Assembly: GCA_000711775.1 (NCBI GenBank)
Contig: ARYC01000231.1
Span: forward strand, 1-64,000
Origin: Oxytricha trifallax
Taxonomy: Eukaryota; Ciliophora; Spirotrichea; Sporadotrichida; Oxytrichidae
Length of the DNA stretch: 64,000 nucleotides
Direction: 5' to 3'
Every line of letters starts with the position of its first letter. Position 1 is the stretch's first letter. Made by a program: the position numbers and the translations under genes. Positions 24,501-37,126 of the stretch are shown in pieces. The notes below the pieces were generated by a model that saw nothing but the letters and a program-made list of their open reading frames with translations, was not told the origin of the DNA and made no database searches.

Positions 24501-25014
24501 CCGATAAGATAATAAAATTGGATTCTGTAAATTTAACAATTAACAACACTAATATTTAATAATGTTTTTTTCATCATCAGTGGTTTGATATAATTTACAA
24601 GATGTAAAAGAATTACAATAGAAAACACTATAATCTAAGACTTTAGTAAAAAATATTTTGATATTTAAAAAACTTCATTTAGCTTAACTTCATCTGAAAT
24701 AAATTGTGAAAGAAATTATTACTTATAAGAAAGAAATTCATTAAATCAGACCAGGGCTTTAATGGTATAATAATCTAATTTGATATTGTTAATATCAAAT
24801 CTCACTAACTGTTAGAGTAAGGAGTCAATAGGAGCTATCTTTATCAGTAATTTTAATTATTCTTTGGCTAGTTTTATCTTACTAATAACAGAGCTAAGGT
24901 GTGATACGATTTAAATGCTCTAATTGTAAGGTTTAATATTTTATGAACTTTTTTATAGCAAAATTGTGCTAGCAGAATATGACTGAGGATGTGTACATTG
25001 AAAATATAACCGTA
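21560..25014 (+). pseudogene. surface protein, N-terminal and pectin-lyase-like part
   Basis: The first block (to about 22755) is one frame of more than 400 codons (…FGYEINVYLKTDEMYDILK…; NSGSYNITIANYTQKN) crossed by TGA at 22448 and 22490. Later blocks (23110-23570, 23800-24100, 24200-24960) hold the repeated strand pattern of right-handed beta-helix proteins (ENSTFKNVSIKNC, ISNSTFKNNIF), in several frames. This is the architecture of the large pectin-lyase-like/transmembrane proteins abundant in ciliates. The C-terminal part follows beyond the retroelement at 26657. Frame changes make it a pseudogene unless some are assembly errors. Confidence 0.6.
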
Positions 25015-25027
25015 ATTGAGGGTGGGG
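25015..25027. repeat. target-site duplication of RE-A (left)
   Basis: ATTGAGGGTGGGG, matched by ATTGAGGATGGGG at 26644-26656 (12 of 13). Joining at one copy restores the frame of the host gene (…TVIEDGVFSYIK). Confidence 0.75.
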
Positions 25028-25066
25028 AATTATTAAATTAGATTGTAACTTTTTCTGAGGATACTA

Positions 25067-25918
25067 ATGATATACTTACTCAACAAGGCAATCAAGAAGA
25101 ACCCTGACCTTATGGAGAACTTAAACTTCATAAGAACCATCCCTAAAAGATTTTTAAGATAACTAATATAGGGGGTTTACTAAGCCTTTAATAAAGGACT
25201 AGAAAGCATCTCAAGAGGAAGCTAATTGCAACAAATAGACTTCTTTAACTAAGTGATTGGACATAGTGTCAACCTTTAGACAGCCTTCTTTACTAAACTA
25301 TCGGCAACCTAGATAAACATTTCCTCAAGACAATAACTCTACGATCTCTTCTTCACTCATGAATTAGACCATAAAAAGTAGTAATTTGAAAGGAACAGCA
25401 ACTTACAAGTCCAACTAACGATAATCTAGACCATAACCACAGCCATTACTATAGCCTTCACAAATCACTCCAACCTAGAAAAGGTACTAAATATGAAAGA
25501 GTGGCACTCAAGACTGGTATTTAATACAGCCGATGTGGTAAAAATTTTCACTATACCTAAAACATTAAAACAAAATATGATATTAATAAGGTTAGTTTAA
25601 GTTTTTGAAACAATAGATAAAGATGAGCTCATTACCACGAGTTTTTAAGAAGAATAAAAATTCTCTTAAAATTCTACAAAACCAAACACTCAAGATGTCG
25701 AGATGACCGAAGAGCTCCATAATGACGCACCCAACATTTAGAAGAAAAATATCAAAAATTAAAGTGCATAACTTGAATAACCGATCAACTTATTTCGTGA
25801 CGTATTAACTTAAACTGATGACGCACTTACTATTAAATAAATTGAAAAATAATAGTAAATAATTAAAGATTTAAAAAAAAAATATGGAGGCAAAAGACAT
25901 AAAAGGTATTATCAATGA
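25067..25918 (+). CDS. RE-A ORF1, 283 aa
   Basis: ATG 25067, TGA 25916-25918, uninterrupted, many TAA/TAG as Gln. The first ~180 residues are helical (NPDLMENLNFIRTIPKRFLR; QVQLTIIQTITTAITIAF), followed by an acidic Gln-rich linker and a Lys-rich coiled tail (QQQIIKDLKKKYGGKRHKR). Helical body plus basic tail would suit a nucleic-acid-coating, gag-like protein; that is inference. RE-B ORF1 has the same length class (285 aa). The intact frame implies recent insertion. Confidence 0.6.
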
Positions 25919-26559
25919 ATAACATTGGTCAGAGATAGAAGTAAACAACATGGGAAAAATACTCCAAATGACTCTCCCCACAAACGCTTATGCGGATTTA
26001 GACCTCTCACAAAAACAAGATTGGCAGACCTTTGGCCTTAGCTTGACCAAAGACATACTTAAAATCCCTATCATATACCAAAACCTCCTATGTTGGAGTC
26101 GTCTGGACAAAACAAAAGTACTACTAGTATTAGAAAATTAAGACATGGATACAGGAGATCCAGACAAATGGTTTCAACTTATGACACAGACCCCATAAAC
26201 TAGAGGATAGGTACCTCCTGGTGTAGGTATTATTAACGATGACCCCCAAGCTTATAAAATGCTAACATACACCGAACAGATTCTCTTACAATCTGATGGG
26301 GTTTCTAGACCTGGTTTCTAGACCTATTATCCTTCAATCACTAGAGTACCTACTAGGGATAATCTTCAATCTTATTGTAGAAGATGATCACCAAACCATA
26401 GTCAATATCGTGGCCGAACTTACGGGTAAGGTACTGGAGCTCACAAACAGATCGGAGGTTCTTCACGAAGACCACCTAAGAGATTACTACAAATATAACC
26501 CTCTAGTGGCCGGACAACTTATTGCCAAGCAATAGAATCAGTCTGACAAATAACATTGA
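25884..26559 (+). pseudogene. RE-A ORF2, frameshifted near 26300
   Basis: ATG at 25884, overlapping ORF1 by 35 nt. It reads MEAKDIKGIINEQHWSEIEV … LLQSDG, then continues in the next frame as VSRPIILQSLEYLLGIIFNL … to TGA 26557-26559. A 13-bp tandem duplication (TTTCTAGACCTGG) at the junction near 26303-26330 explains the shift. About 225 codons in total. No domain recognised. Confidence 0.5.
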
Positions 26560-26656
26560 AAGGGCTTGACCCTTAATATACAAAACATATATTTGATCGG
26601 GGGTCCCCAGAGACCTCAATGTGATCTTATTATTATTATTATTATTGAGGATGGGG

Positions 26657-27700
26657 TTTTCTCCTATATTAAATATAGACCTAGAATGATTGGGGTTAAC
26701 TTTTCATAAGATAATTATGCACCTTATTGTTCTAATTTTTCAGGACATCTTTATGGAGTCATTCTAGCTTTGTGATTATGGATATGGTGACAATTTATGT
26801 CATTCCTGCATTCTTGAAGATGATTTGTAGTTTACAAGAAATGGAAATCATGAATGTGGTCTCTGCCCATCAAAGTCTAATAATTTACTTTACATTTTAA
26901 ATGTATTTTTTGGCTTTGTAATCGTTTCACTATTACTCTTGTGGTTCAATTATTTCCATATTATGACTTCAGCCTCATCTTTTAATTTATATTGGGTTGT
27001 ATATCTCTAGAAATTCCATAGTATCTACTCAGCAGTAGGAGAAACAGCTGAAAGTCTTATTTCATTTGAATATTTTTTGCAAGATACAGGATTTACTCAA
27101 CCAGGAAGCTCAACTTATTATTTTAAAGTGCTTGTTATAGAAGTACTTCCTTTTGCTCTGGGTATCATTTCTACAATATTTATCTTTCTTAAGAAGTTGA
27201 TCTTTAGAACATCATTTCTACTATTTTAAAACAGCATATAGTATCATTTACAGTCTTAATTTTCACAATTCATCCAACAGTAGCTAGAATGACTTCAAGT
27301 TTATTCTTTTGTATGGAGTTAGACAAGGAAGAGTATTGCCTTTAACTGAGTTAGAAATAAAATGCTGGGATGGACCTCATTTGACTTGGAGTTTAGGAAT
27401 AGGAATACCAGGCTTTATTTTATGGGTAATTGAAATTCCAGCTATGGGATTCGATGATTTAAAAAGAAACTAGCAAATACTAGATAATCCAATATTCTTT
27501 GAGAAATATAATATGATGTACTAAGGCCTCAATAAAAAGTACTGCACTGGGAATTTCCAAAAATCTAGGAATAGTCTTCATAATTTATGTTAATGTGTTT
27601 CTTAATCTAAACCCTAATATTTTCAAAGCTTTATTAAGTCTTCTACCTTTAAGCATCATTCTATAAAGGGCATGACGTTTAAGAATGAAAATTACAAAAA
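26657..27700 (+). pseudogene. surface protein C-terminal multi-pass membrane part
   Basis: Continues the gene split at 25014. Cys-rich juxtamembrane segment (LCDYGYGDNLCHSC; ECGLCPSKSNN), helices NVFFGFVIVSLLLLWF and VLVIEVLPFALGIISTIF, then IKCWDGPHLTWSLGIG, FEKYNMMYQG and IVFIIYVNVFL, the order seen in ciliate pectin-lyase/transmembrane proteins. Four or so one-base shifts separate the blocks. Probably at the cell or ciliary surface by family; ligand unknown. Confidence 0.6.
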
Positions 27701-28313
27701 GATTTAGTATATATCCAAAAGGAATTTAAAGAGGAGGCACCCCTCCTTTTAGAAGGTTTATCCTCCGTAAAAAAAGCTATTTAGTATATACAAAATTTAT
27801 TCGTTAAAAATCTAGAAAGACTTACCATTATTCTTTTAGGATCTGTAAAGTTTAAACTGCTTGGACTTTACAAATTATGAGAGTTCAGTGGAATATATAA
27901 CTTTATAAGAATCCAGTAATAAACTAATTAGAATCAAAAGAAATTATGACATCAATTATATCTTATTTTGGGGCCCTATTCTTTTTAAATAATGTTGAAG
28001 AAGATATCCTGAAGATACCTTGAAGACACAGTGAAGATATCTTTTAGCGGTGGCTACTGCAACAACTTGGAACACTGCGCTAGAAAAGAATTGAATTCGA
28101 TAAATAAATAATATTAAATATTAACTCACTCCAAACGAAAAAATCACAGTTGGAATTAGTAATTAATAATCACACAATGTTAATTTAAATTTAAGGAAGT
28201 TAAATAATTAGGGATATAATTTGATTCTAATTAGTGGCAGTTACTTATTTAATTGATTAGTTTTGTATTTTTATTTTTAAAATTCCCCATTTTGAATGTA
28301 TTTTATTAATATT

Positions 28314-30488
28314 ATTAAATCTAAACATAAATATTATGTTTAATTAAATCTACTTATTTTAATATAAAATTAATTATAGAAATCATGTATTTAGGTTTCT
28401 ATACAATGTTTAAGTATATCTGTGATATGATTTAATCTGCTTAATTTAATAAAAATTAAAATCCTTAAAAAGATGTTAAGTTCATTTTATTTGTATAATA
28501 TATTTTAAGGTTAATATAGAGAGAGGTCTCTTTCTATAGTAGATTTATTTAGCATTTATTAAATATAAGTCTCCTATCATCAACAAATAATATTTCCTAA
28601 TTTTATGGTATCATTAGAACTATGTTCTTTATATTAGTTAGACTATATCGAATTATTATCTTGTATTTGCTGGAGGCTTTTTGATTATTATATCAAGAAG
28701 AACATGAACAAGAAATAAAATCTGAACACTTACTAATTTAATAGAGTATCTAATAGGTAAGTTAAATTATTTATTTGAGTATTCTACTAAAACACTGATA
28801 AACCGATTATATATTTAATTAATCAATTTCAAATGTGGTGTTAATGATTCATCTATTTTGACCTCTTCCATATCTTATGTAAAAAATATTTTAATAAATT
28901 TAATCTTTATTATAACTTCTATTTTAATTATAACGATCAAAGTAATTCCAATAAATATGATATGAGTTATTCTGGTGTCAGTGTGCAAATTCATAATCAT
29001 CCATAATCTAGTGGGAAAATATACATTTAAATTCAAACTTACTAAATTTCATATAAATTGTCAATTAAAAATCCTCTTTATATATTCTATTTATTTTTGT
29101 AAGTTATACCGAGCATTAGATTTTTTTAAATTAATCTGATTTTCTTCACTACTCTTCACATAAACACTAAAGATGATAACTTTTGTTTATTGTTCATAAA
29201 CTTTATTGATAAAATAAAATAATTAAACACTATTTTCTTAGCAATACTTTTATACTAATCAACTTAAAATAGACATCAATCATAGAAATTCCTAACTGGG
29301 ATATTTATATAATATCATTCTCATTTTAATATTTAAGCCTGAGTTTATTACTGTATTATGTAATCAGAGTATGCTATTACTAATAATTTAATTCTTTTTA
29401 AAAAAAATTTCTCATTTCTTTGATGGAGCAATCTTCTTTGTAGTCTGACTTGCAAAAATAGAAGAATTTTAAAAATTAATAATATAACGAAAATAGCTAA
29501 TTAACGATTAAAAATTACTTATATCTGTATTCAAACATATACTGAGTCCTGAAATAGTCAACAAATTACAAATAAGCCAAAATAACAATTAATTAAACTT
29601 CTGTTTATTTACTGGAAATTTGACTGTGAATCTAATTCAATTTAAATCTATGGCTTTATAGAATTTCTTAATTACCAAAAAATAACAAAATAAGTTAATA
29701 TTATAACAAAAAAACTTGAAGATATGAATATATTAATCAATTAATGACTATTTTGAAAAAGTTTTACTTAAATTCTCTTTTTTATCACCGTATAATAGCA
29801 ATAAATAGATTAATTAAAATTTAAGATGTTATAACTCTATCAGATTTCTCCATCTATTCAACGACTAATCTTCAATAGGATTTTATGAAAATTTTTTTAG
29901 CAGTTATTTATTTGTGGTTGTGACATTAGTCAATAAATTACCAGCTATAGTAGATTTTTATACTTCTAACATACATGTTCTAGTATGAACGCAAATATAA
30001 TTCTACAAACTTTATCATTTTTGTTGAATAGGTAGGGAAAATTGATTTCAGATTTTTAGAAATTGAAGTAATTGGGTATAATTGACAATATATTAACTTT
30101 AGAAGTATGGCTGTTAATTTAGATAAACTTCTCCTCAAATTGTATTTATTTTATTTGAATAGTTTTAATAATGATATATATTTAAGATATATTAAAAGGA
30201 AGTAAAAATATAATCATCATTAGTAAGAACATCAAGATAGGGGAGATATAGCATTAATTGATCCACATTCTTTCATTAATAAGAGCAACTGTTTTAAATA
30301 TAAATATATAAATCCTGTGAGAGAGAGTAATCAACTATTATAATTTTCATATGTAAGATTATAGATTAGTATTATTATCTTTTTATTTTATTATAAGAAC
30401 TGAATCATAATATTAAGCAACTGATCCTTTTCAGAATTTTATAATTTTTTCAACCTAATTTTTTTTATTCTTATTATTGCTAATAATT
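28314..30488. other. AT-rich desert
   Basis: No gene seen. Confidence 0.5.
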
Positions 30489-30742
30489 TCATGGCTTTGT
30501 CTATGGGTATGGGAATAAATAAGAAATTTAATCTTTTTCTATGTTTAAATTATCAATGAGAATTGCATCAATTTCAATGAAGCCAGATGGATCAGAACTT
30601 AATAGGTTATCATAGTATAATTCATTCACAATTTCATACTTATGAAGTAAATGAAGTCAATTTTCATCATAATTATAAAGATACCTAGTATTTTCTTATG
30701 CATCTCTACCGCCATAGATAATATTATATGTGTCTAAAAAAA
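30489..30742 (-). pseudogene. coding island, unknown
   Basis: One minus-strand frame: FLDTYNIIYGGRDAQENTRY … then, after a TGA, LHLLHKYEIVNELYYDNLLS … DPSGFIEIDAILIDNLNIEK, ending TGA 30491-30489. Very strong purine-first codon pattern on both sides of the internal TGA. About 80 codons; no family recognised. Isolated in AT-rich DNA. Confidence 0.4.
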
Positions 30743-32547
30743 ATAATTGTTTTGCAAATCTTAAAAAAAATAAAACTTAAATATCACAAATTATTAAAAA
30801 CTAAATTTCCATCGTGCTTTATAATTTATTGGATTAATATATTTTAAGGAAAAAAGAAATAATTTTTTATGAATAAAAGAACAAGTGAGAATGACCTATT
30901 TTAATAAATTCAAAGCTATTTATCGACATTAAATATTTCACTGTCAAATTGATTATAATGTATCATCTCGACGATAAACGATAATAATGTCTTCATTACT
31001 TTAACAATACAGTCTTTTAATAATATCCACAAATACTAAAAAAATAAACATATTAAATTTAGGTTTATAATTTACTATAGATATTTAAAATTCCATTTCG
31101 GCATTAAATATTCCCAAATATATTGAAATCGTATAAACCAATAGAGTTTATAAATATTTTATGAATTAATTTTATTGAATTTTATTTTGCATAAAAAATA
31201 CTTCATAACTCTTATTCTTAATTTTGTGATATATATCTTAGCAATCCATTTACTTACTTTTTATTATCTATTTTCTATATTGTATCTATTTTTTCTTCAT
31301 TTAACTAATGGTTGTAATTGTTGTATATATATATATATATATTTTCAGCTATAAAGGCAATTAAATTCTAAAGGTTTTTACTAGTTTATTTATTGCTATT
31401 GCAATAAGTCTGTTTGTTATCTAAAAAACTATCAACCCATACTGCAGTTTTACATTTACTTTTTAATTGTATATATACTGCTGAATTTAATTATAAAAAT
31501 CTAAAATAATTGGGACAATAACGATCTCCGAAGATTTCTAATAAGGTTAGATTAACAAGTGTATCTCCCATGAAGTAAGAAAATGCATACAGAAGATTGA
31601 TAACTCTAGCAAGATTATATAAATTTTAAGCAATAAACTTTAAAGAAAATAAATAAATAAATCATGTTTTGGGGCTTGTTTCTAGGAAGTAGCATCAGTA
31701 AGGAAAGATATAAAACTTTGATTTAATAAAAAAAACAAATATTACTTTTAAAAAAAAGTAGTATTATTAGCAATTGCTTATTAATAAGGTAATACAAAAT
31801 GATAAATAGTAAAACACTACAAATATAAATAATGATATTTAAAGAAAGATATACAATAAAAAGATAAACTAAATTAGAATATGTAGGAAATGTCGGAAAC
31901 AAATGATTACTATATAAATAATATAATTGGATAATTATATTTGATAATTAGATATCTAGATTATATTAATATTATAAAGATTTTATGGAAGTTTAAATCT
32001 AATCATTCAAGATTTTTTTGATTCACAAAGATAACTTTCTTAAAAATAATGAATAAAGAGAACTACAAGTACTATTGAAAGACTATTGCAGCTTAGATCC
32101 AGATCATCAAAGATTGTCAATTAAATTACTTTAATAGTATATACTATCTGTTTAAGTATAATTGTCATGGATGCTAAATTGTAAATGAATTAGTTTCAAA
32201 AAATCAAGAAAGATTAAAAAAAAGAAAAGTAAGTAAAATTAAATAGGTCATAATAAATTAAAAATTGATTAATTTCTATATTCATTTTTTTCTTGTTTAT
32301 CAAAAATTTTAATTATATGAATCTTTATCGCCTCAAACTTTACCAGGATTTTATTTATCTTAGAAACTGGGAAATTATTACTGGTATCTTCATATCGATT
32401 TACTTCTGAACCTCAACAAAAAGAAACTCTGTAGAAATTCATGTCCTTTCCCTTTTTTATCGGAAACTTATTCTGAAGGTTAATGAATAAATACAAAACT
32501 AAGATTGAATTTTTTCTTTAAGTGCACTTCGAAGTCTCTTGTATTAA
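30743..32547. other. AT-rich desert with (TA)n
   Basis: No gene seen. (TA)n at about 31323-31343. Confidence 0.5.
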
Positions 32548-33960
32548 GCGAGTATAATCAAAATGAGGAGATTGTAAAAAAATAAATGAAAAATACAACA
32601 AAAATGTTAACACAGATCAAATTAGATTAATGTATTATAACAGTCGATATTTTGAATTAATATTAAGTACTTATTTATTAACTTTATTGATTAATCAAAC
32701 AAGGAAAAATTCCATTTTTATTTATTTCACTTTTCCAAACTTGATTCTATTATGGCACACTAACTTTTCTTGCTGCTGAAGTAGCTGTTGATGAAGACCT
32801 TATGCTCTTTCAAGATGAGAAATTTCAATACAAAATAGATATCTTTAGGGTATCTTCCCTGAAAACTAGAAAAAAATGGGTTTAGTACAATAACAGCAAA
32901 TGCAGTAGCAATAATAGTATCAGATACAGCAATAATAATTTAGATTTTAAGCATGGACTGATGATTGATTTTCTTGAGTCTTATAATACATCTTTTGGGT
33001 ATTTGATGACTCTAAATTTTAAGAATGGAACCATCTAATACCTGCTTTTGAACTCTTTAATTTAGTAATAACTTTTACATTTGAATAAAATTAAGGATAG
33101 ACTAATGTCAAATTCTCATAGATAACTATTATAAATATGCAATTAACTGGGAAATATAACAAAATTCATGTTACTAATTCTTTTATACTAAATTAACAAT
33201 GAAATTTTTTGAATGCAATTTTACAAAATACTTTCTGAATATTTTTTCATATTTCTATCTTGAGTATAACTCTGTAATGTTTAAAATATTTAATAATAAT
33301 TTTCAATCTATCAAGGGACAATCAATTACTATACTTGCAGCATTTTTTTAACTGATAATTCTGATGGATCATAGAATGATAGTCTGATAAATTTAGTCAT
33401 CAAAGGAATTTATGCAAATAAATAAGCATTGATTTATCACTCTAAGAATTCATAATTGCAAATATCAAATACAAGTTTTAAAGATTAATTTTCAAAATGG
33501 AGAGGTTGTATTGCTTTACAAAAATAAAAATTAATTATAAATTATTACAAACTCCAATTTCTCACCAAAAAAATATGCATTTAATGGAGGAGTATTGCTA
33601 CTGCATTTGCTGTCATTGTACTAAACCCATTTTTTTCTAGTTTCTAGGGAAGATACTCTGAAGATATCTATTTTGTATTGAAATTTTATCATCTTGAAAG
33701 AGCATAAGATCTTCATCAACAGCTACTTCAGCAGCAAGAAAAGTCAGTGTGCCAAAATAGAATCAAGTTTGGAAAAGTGAAATAAATAAAAATGGAATTT
33801 TTCCATGTTTGATTAATCAATAAAGTTAATAAATAAGTACTTAATATTAATTCAAAATATCGACTGATATAATACATTAATCTAATTTGATCTGTGTTAA
33901 CATTATTGTTTGTATTTTTCATTTCTTTTTCTACAATCTCCTCATTTTGATTATACTCGC
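32548..33960. mobile_element. TIR element E3 (1.4 kb) with surface-protein cargo
   Basis: TIRs of about 370 bp lie at 32548-32915 and 33595-33960. Outer ends are GCGAGTATAATC then AAAATGAGGAGATTGTA; the latter part resembles E1 and E2. Inner TIR parts include GATATCTTTAGGGTATCTTC, also like E2. The cargo is a piece of a beta-helix surface protein. A conventional ORF inside the right TIR (minus strand, 33728-33922) is a TIR shadow. Confidence 0.75.
32920..33594 (+). pseudogene. pectin-lyase-like fragment (E3 cargo)
   Basis: Pieces NVKFSQITIINMQLTGKYNK then IHVTNSFIL, and FFECNFTKYFLNIFSYFYLE followed by NNFQSIKGQSITILAAF, show the repeated beta-helix strand pattern seen in the E2 cargo, in shifting frames. 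Too short and broken to function; a captured fragment. Confidence 0.45.
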
Positions 33961-36900
33961 ATATTATGAGGATATGGCTTCAAACAGAACTCACAGAAAT
34001 ACTTGCCATCCAACACTAAATGCTTCGTAGTGTATTTCACTCAAGTGTCTTTTTAAGATGATTTGTTTTTTATTATTTTTATAACATTTTATAAATAAGA
34101 AAAAATATTATCGCGAGCACTACTGGAAGCCATTACCCATTTTTTAATTTTAATTTTTTTATAGAGGGCCATTATTAACATGTTTATTTCACTTATTTCT
34201 CTCACATATCTTTTAAACAAAATTTTTCTTCTTAATATATAAGTATAGTTTTCTTTAAATGTAATTAAAGAATTTTCCCCAAATATTATAAATACTAAAA
34301 CAACTTTTTTTTTTAAAAAAGATTATTCCTTAAAATGTAATTATTCTTTCCGAAATTAACACAGTAAGTTTATATTTGATAAAATACTGAATTTTCAGAT
34401 ATTTCAAAAACTAATCTTTGTTTATGCTTCAATATCTGAAGAGATCAATTTTTTTCACCAAGAAATACAGAAAAAAAGCTATTAAATAATTTTTCTATCA
34501 TATTTTAGTGAAAGTTATTTATGATAACACTAATAAGTTTAAACTTCTTCTCTTTTTCTATTGAACATTATAAATTCAAGATAAATTAAAATCTTTCTTG
34601 AGTATTTTATAGAGAGTAATTGTCTTTTTCAAGTTGTGATTTTTAAACCATGTAGGAAGCATGGATTATATTAATAATTGTAAAAGAAATATCAAGATAA
34701 AGAGAAACAGAAGATATTCTCAAACGATTTAAAAGTTTTTATAATAATTTTAATAAAATATTTAAAACTAAATGAAATTAAATTTGATTTTTGTATTTTA
34801 TAAGGAAAATAAAAAGTATGCTATTGTAAAAATTGGAGGAAACTAAGAGAAATTGATTTTCAAAAGAGTTCGTTTAATAAGCAAAATAATTAGTTCATTT
34901 GAGTTTTTTAATATCCCTTTTTAATAAATATTGACTCCATAATTTTGAACAGACAACTATAATAAAAATTAAAAAGTTAATTTATATTAAAATCAGATAT
35001 TTATCTCTTCGAATATATCTTTTTATATATTTTGAATAAAAGCAGGCATTTTATTTTTTTTGTTTGTAAATTTTATTTTAAATTAAAATTGAGATTGATG
35101 TCAGATTAAGAAAGTAATTTAAAACTAAGCAATACAAAGAATAAAACTTATTGTGTAAATAAATTAAAATAATTTAAAGATTTAATAAAATTATGAGAAG
35201 TTTCAACACAATTAAAAAAGATTTATGCTTTGTGAAATACTGGTAAAATAACTTTTCAAAGATTAATTTTATTTTTAATATAATCTCCTTAATTTGTCTT
35301 TAAATTTAGATTGTTATTTGAATTAAAATTTAAGTAAAGTTAATTATTTTGAGAGGGTGAAATTCGCGATCACAACTAATAAATAAAAAACTAAAACTTA
35401 TCTCTAGTCGGAATTTTCTTATAATAAAATGGAACTAAAAAAATAATAATTAAGTTAAGTCAACTTATAGAAAATTGACTTTCACCAAATTCATAAGATC
35501 TTATTTTTCAAATGAATAAATAAGATTAGGGAAAAAATCACAATTAGTATAATAATTAAAGTTAATGGCTGTTAAATTTATCAAACTAAGATAAATAAGT
35601 TTGATTCATATTAAAATTAAGGATAGCAATAAATTATTCAAAGAAATTAATGAGTTTTATTATTAAAAAATTGCACATTATAATAAAATATTTGTGGCAT
35701 AATGAAGAAAATAAATAAATCTATAAATAGGAAAAAAATAGATTATAATTTTTTATTGTTAGGTTAAGTAATAATAAAATTAAGTTTCAAGCAGATAACT
35801 ATTTTCTCAATACCAATTATGGTATTTGATTTAAGATCTGTTTTATTAGAAATGTAATTATCATAATTAATTTTTACATTATTGAGAAAATAATTAATTA
35901 TATATCTTTTTTATATTATATTTTACAATATGATTACTTTAAATTTTGATATTATGTTATACTTTACAGAAGCATAGTTTTTAAATATTTAATTCAATCA
36001 AATCTGTTGGTTAACATCATTTTCCTATTAAATTATTTCACTAATTTATTTGTAAAAACAAATTAAGTAAAATTTATGTGGAATATTTTTCATGAACAAT
36101 TATAAACTGAAGTTTGTAAAGAATTAAAGTTTATTATTCAGATTCATAGAAAAATTAGTAATTTTTCAAAATTTTATGCCTTCTACCAAATACCTACAGC
36201 CCAAAGCAATTATAAGCAAGAAATATAGACTACAAAAATACCCAACATTTTATCTAAACAAATTCAAGTTTAAACACCATCATCATGAGAATATTATCTT
36301 GGATTATTTTAATATTTAAGTTTATTGATAATATTATAAACTACTTTTTATAAGTTTGTTCCTTCTTTACATTTGGAACACAATAAACATTTTGAATATT
36401 TAAAATTACAAAATAGAGTGAAGCATATATTTAAATATTAAATTTAATCGATAAAGAATTTAATTTTAATGGATTTTACTTTCGCATTATCTGTTTTTAG
36501 CAAACGTTGAGCTTAATATAATGAGTGTAATATAGTATTTCATATTATTTATTTTAATTCTAAATAATGGCATTTTACTAACTATACATTTTAATAAATA
36601 TTTACTACAAGACTAAATTTCTATTAATCATAAGTTCTTTATTCAATATATTAGATGTTGTTGAGAATTTGAAAAAAGTTAAATCACTTATTCATTTAAG
36701 TATTTATATATATATATATATTTATATATACGTATATTTTTCCAATTTTTAATATATTAGTGAGCATAAAAAAACAGTAATAAAAATAAATTAAAACATT
36801 TAAATTAAAATGAAAATTTATTGAGCTTAACGATTACTTATTAAAAATAGTCAAAATATGAATTATAAAACGTTCCTTAACAACTTTTATTAGATTATAG

Positions 36901-37126
36901 AACATTTCCTAATTAATTTCATTGAGTCTCTCTTCTATTTCTACTCAGAATTGTTTGTCATGTTCTACACCACACCGGCACTTGATTGGTTTTAGATAAA
37001 ATTAAATATTTATTGTAACTAGATTTTTTTAGCGTACCCTCTCATTCAATTTCGATCTATATAAATTTTCATTTCTCTGATTATATATTTAATTCTAATA
37101 TATTGATTTCCTAATATAAATTTTAA
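33961..37126. other. AT-rich desert
   Basis: No confident gene. (TA)n at about 36705-36730. A minus-strand open piece at about 36840-37090 (IKCRCGVEHDKQF … VEIEERLNEINQE, with a TGA between) may be another coding island. Confidence 0.4.

Larger units (their letters stand above)
25028..26643 (+). mobile_element. two-ORF retroelement RE-A
   Basis: A 1616-bp insertion with two overlapping ORFs, a hairpin GGGCTTGACCC after ORF2, then GGGGGTCCCC, AGACCTCAATGTGATC and an (ATT)n tail, flanked by a 13-bp duplication. A simple-repeat tail plus variable-length target duplication is the signature of target-primed reverse transcription. No reverse transcriptase is encoded, so it would rely on a LINE in trans. 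The same 3' tail ends RE-B and RE-C. Confidence 0.7.
21223..28313. mobile_element. TIR element E2 (7.1 kb) carrying a surface-protein gene
   Basis: Terminal inverted repeats lie at 21223-21548 and 27993-28313 (about 325 bp). Outer ends begin AATATTAATAAAATACATTC then AAAATGGGGAATTTT; inner ends contain GATATCTT repeats and GTTGCAGTAGCAACC. The interior holds the surface-protein gene pieces (21560-25014 and 26657-27700) and a retroelement inserted later (25028-26643). The ends resemble those of E1 and E3. No transposase gene is visible inside, so mobilisation would depend on another element. Confidence 0.75.

Noticed and set aside
33728..33922. Minus-strand conventional ORF
   Set aside because: Lies wholly in the right TIR of E3; its mirror occurs in the left TIR with changes that break it.
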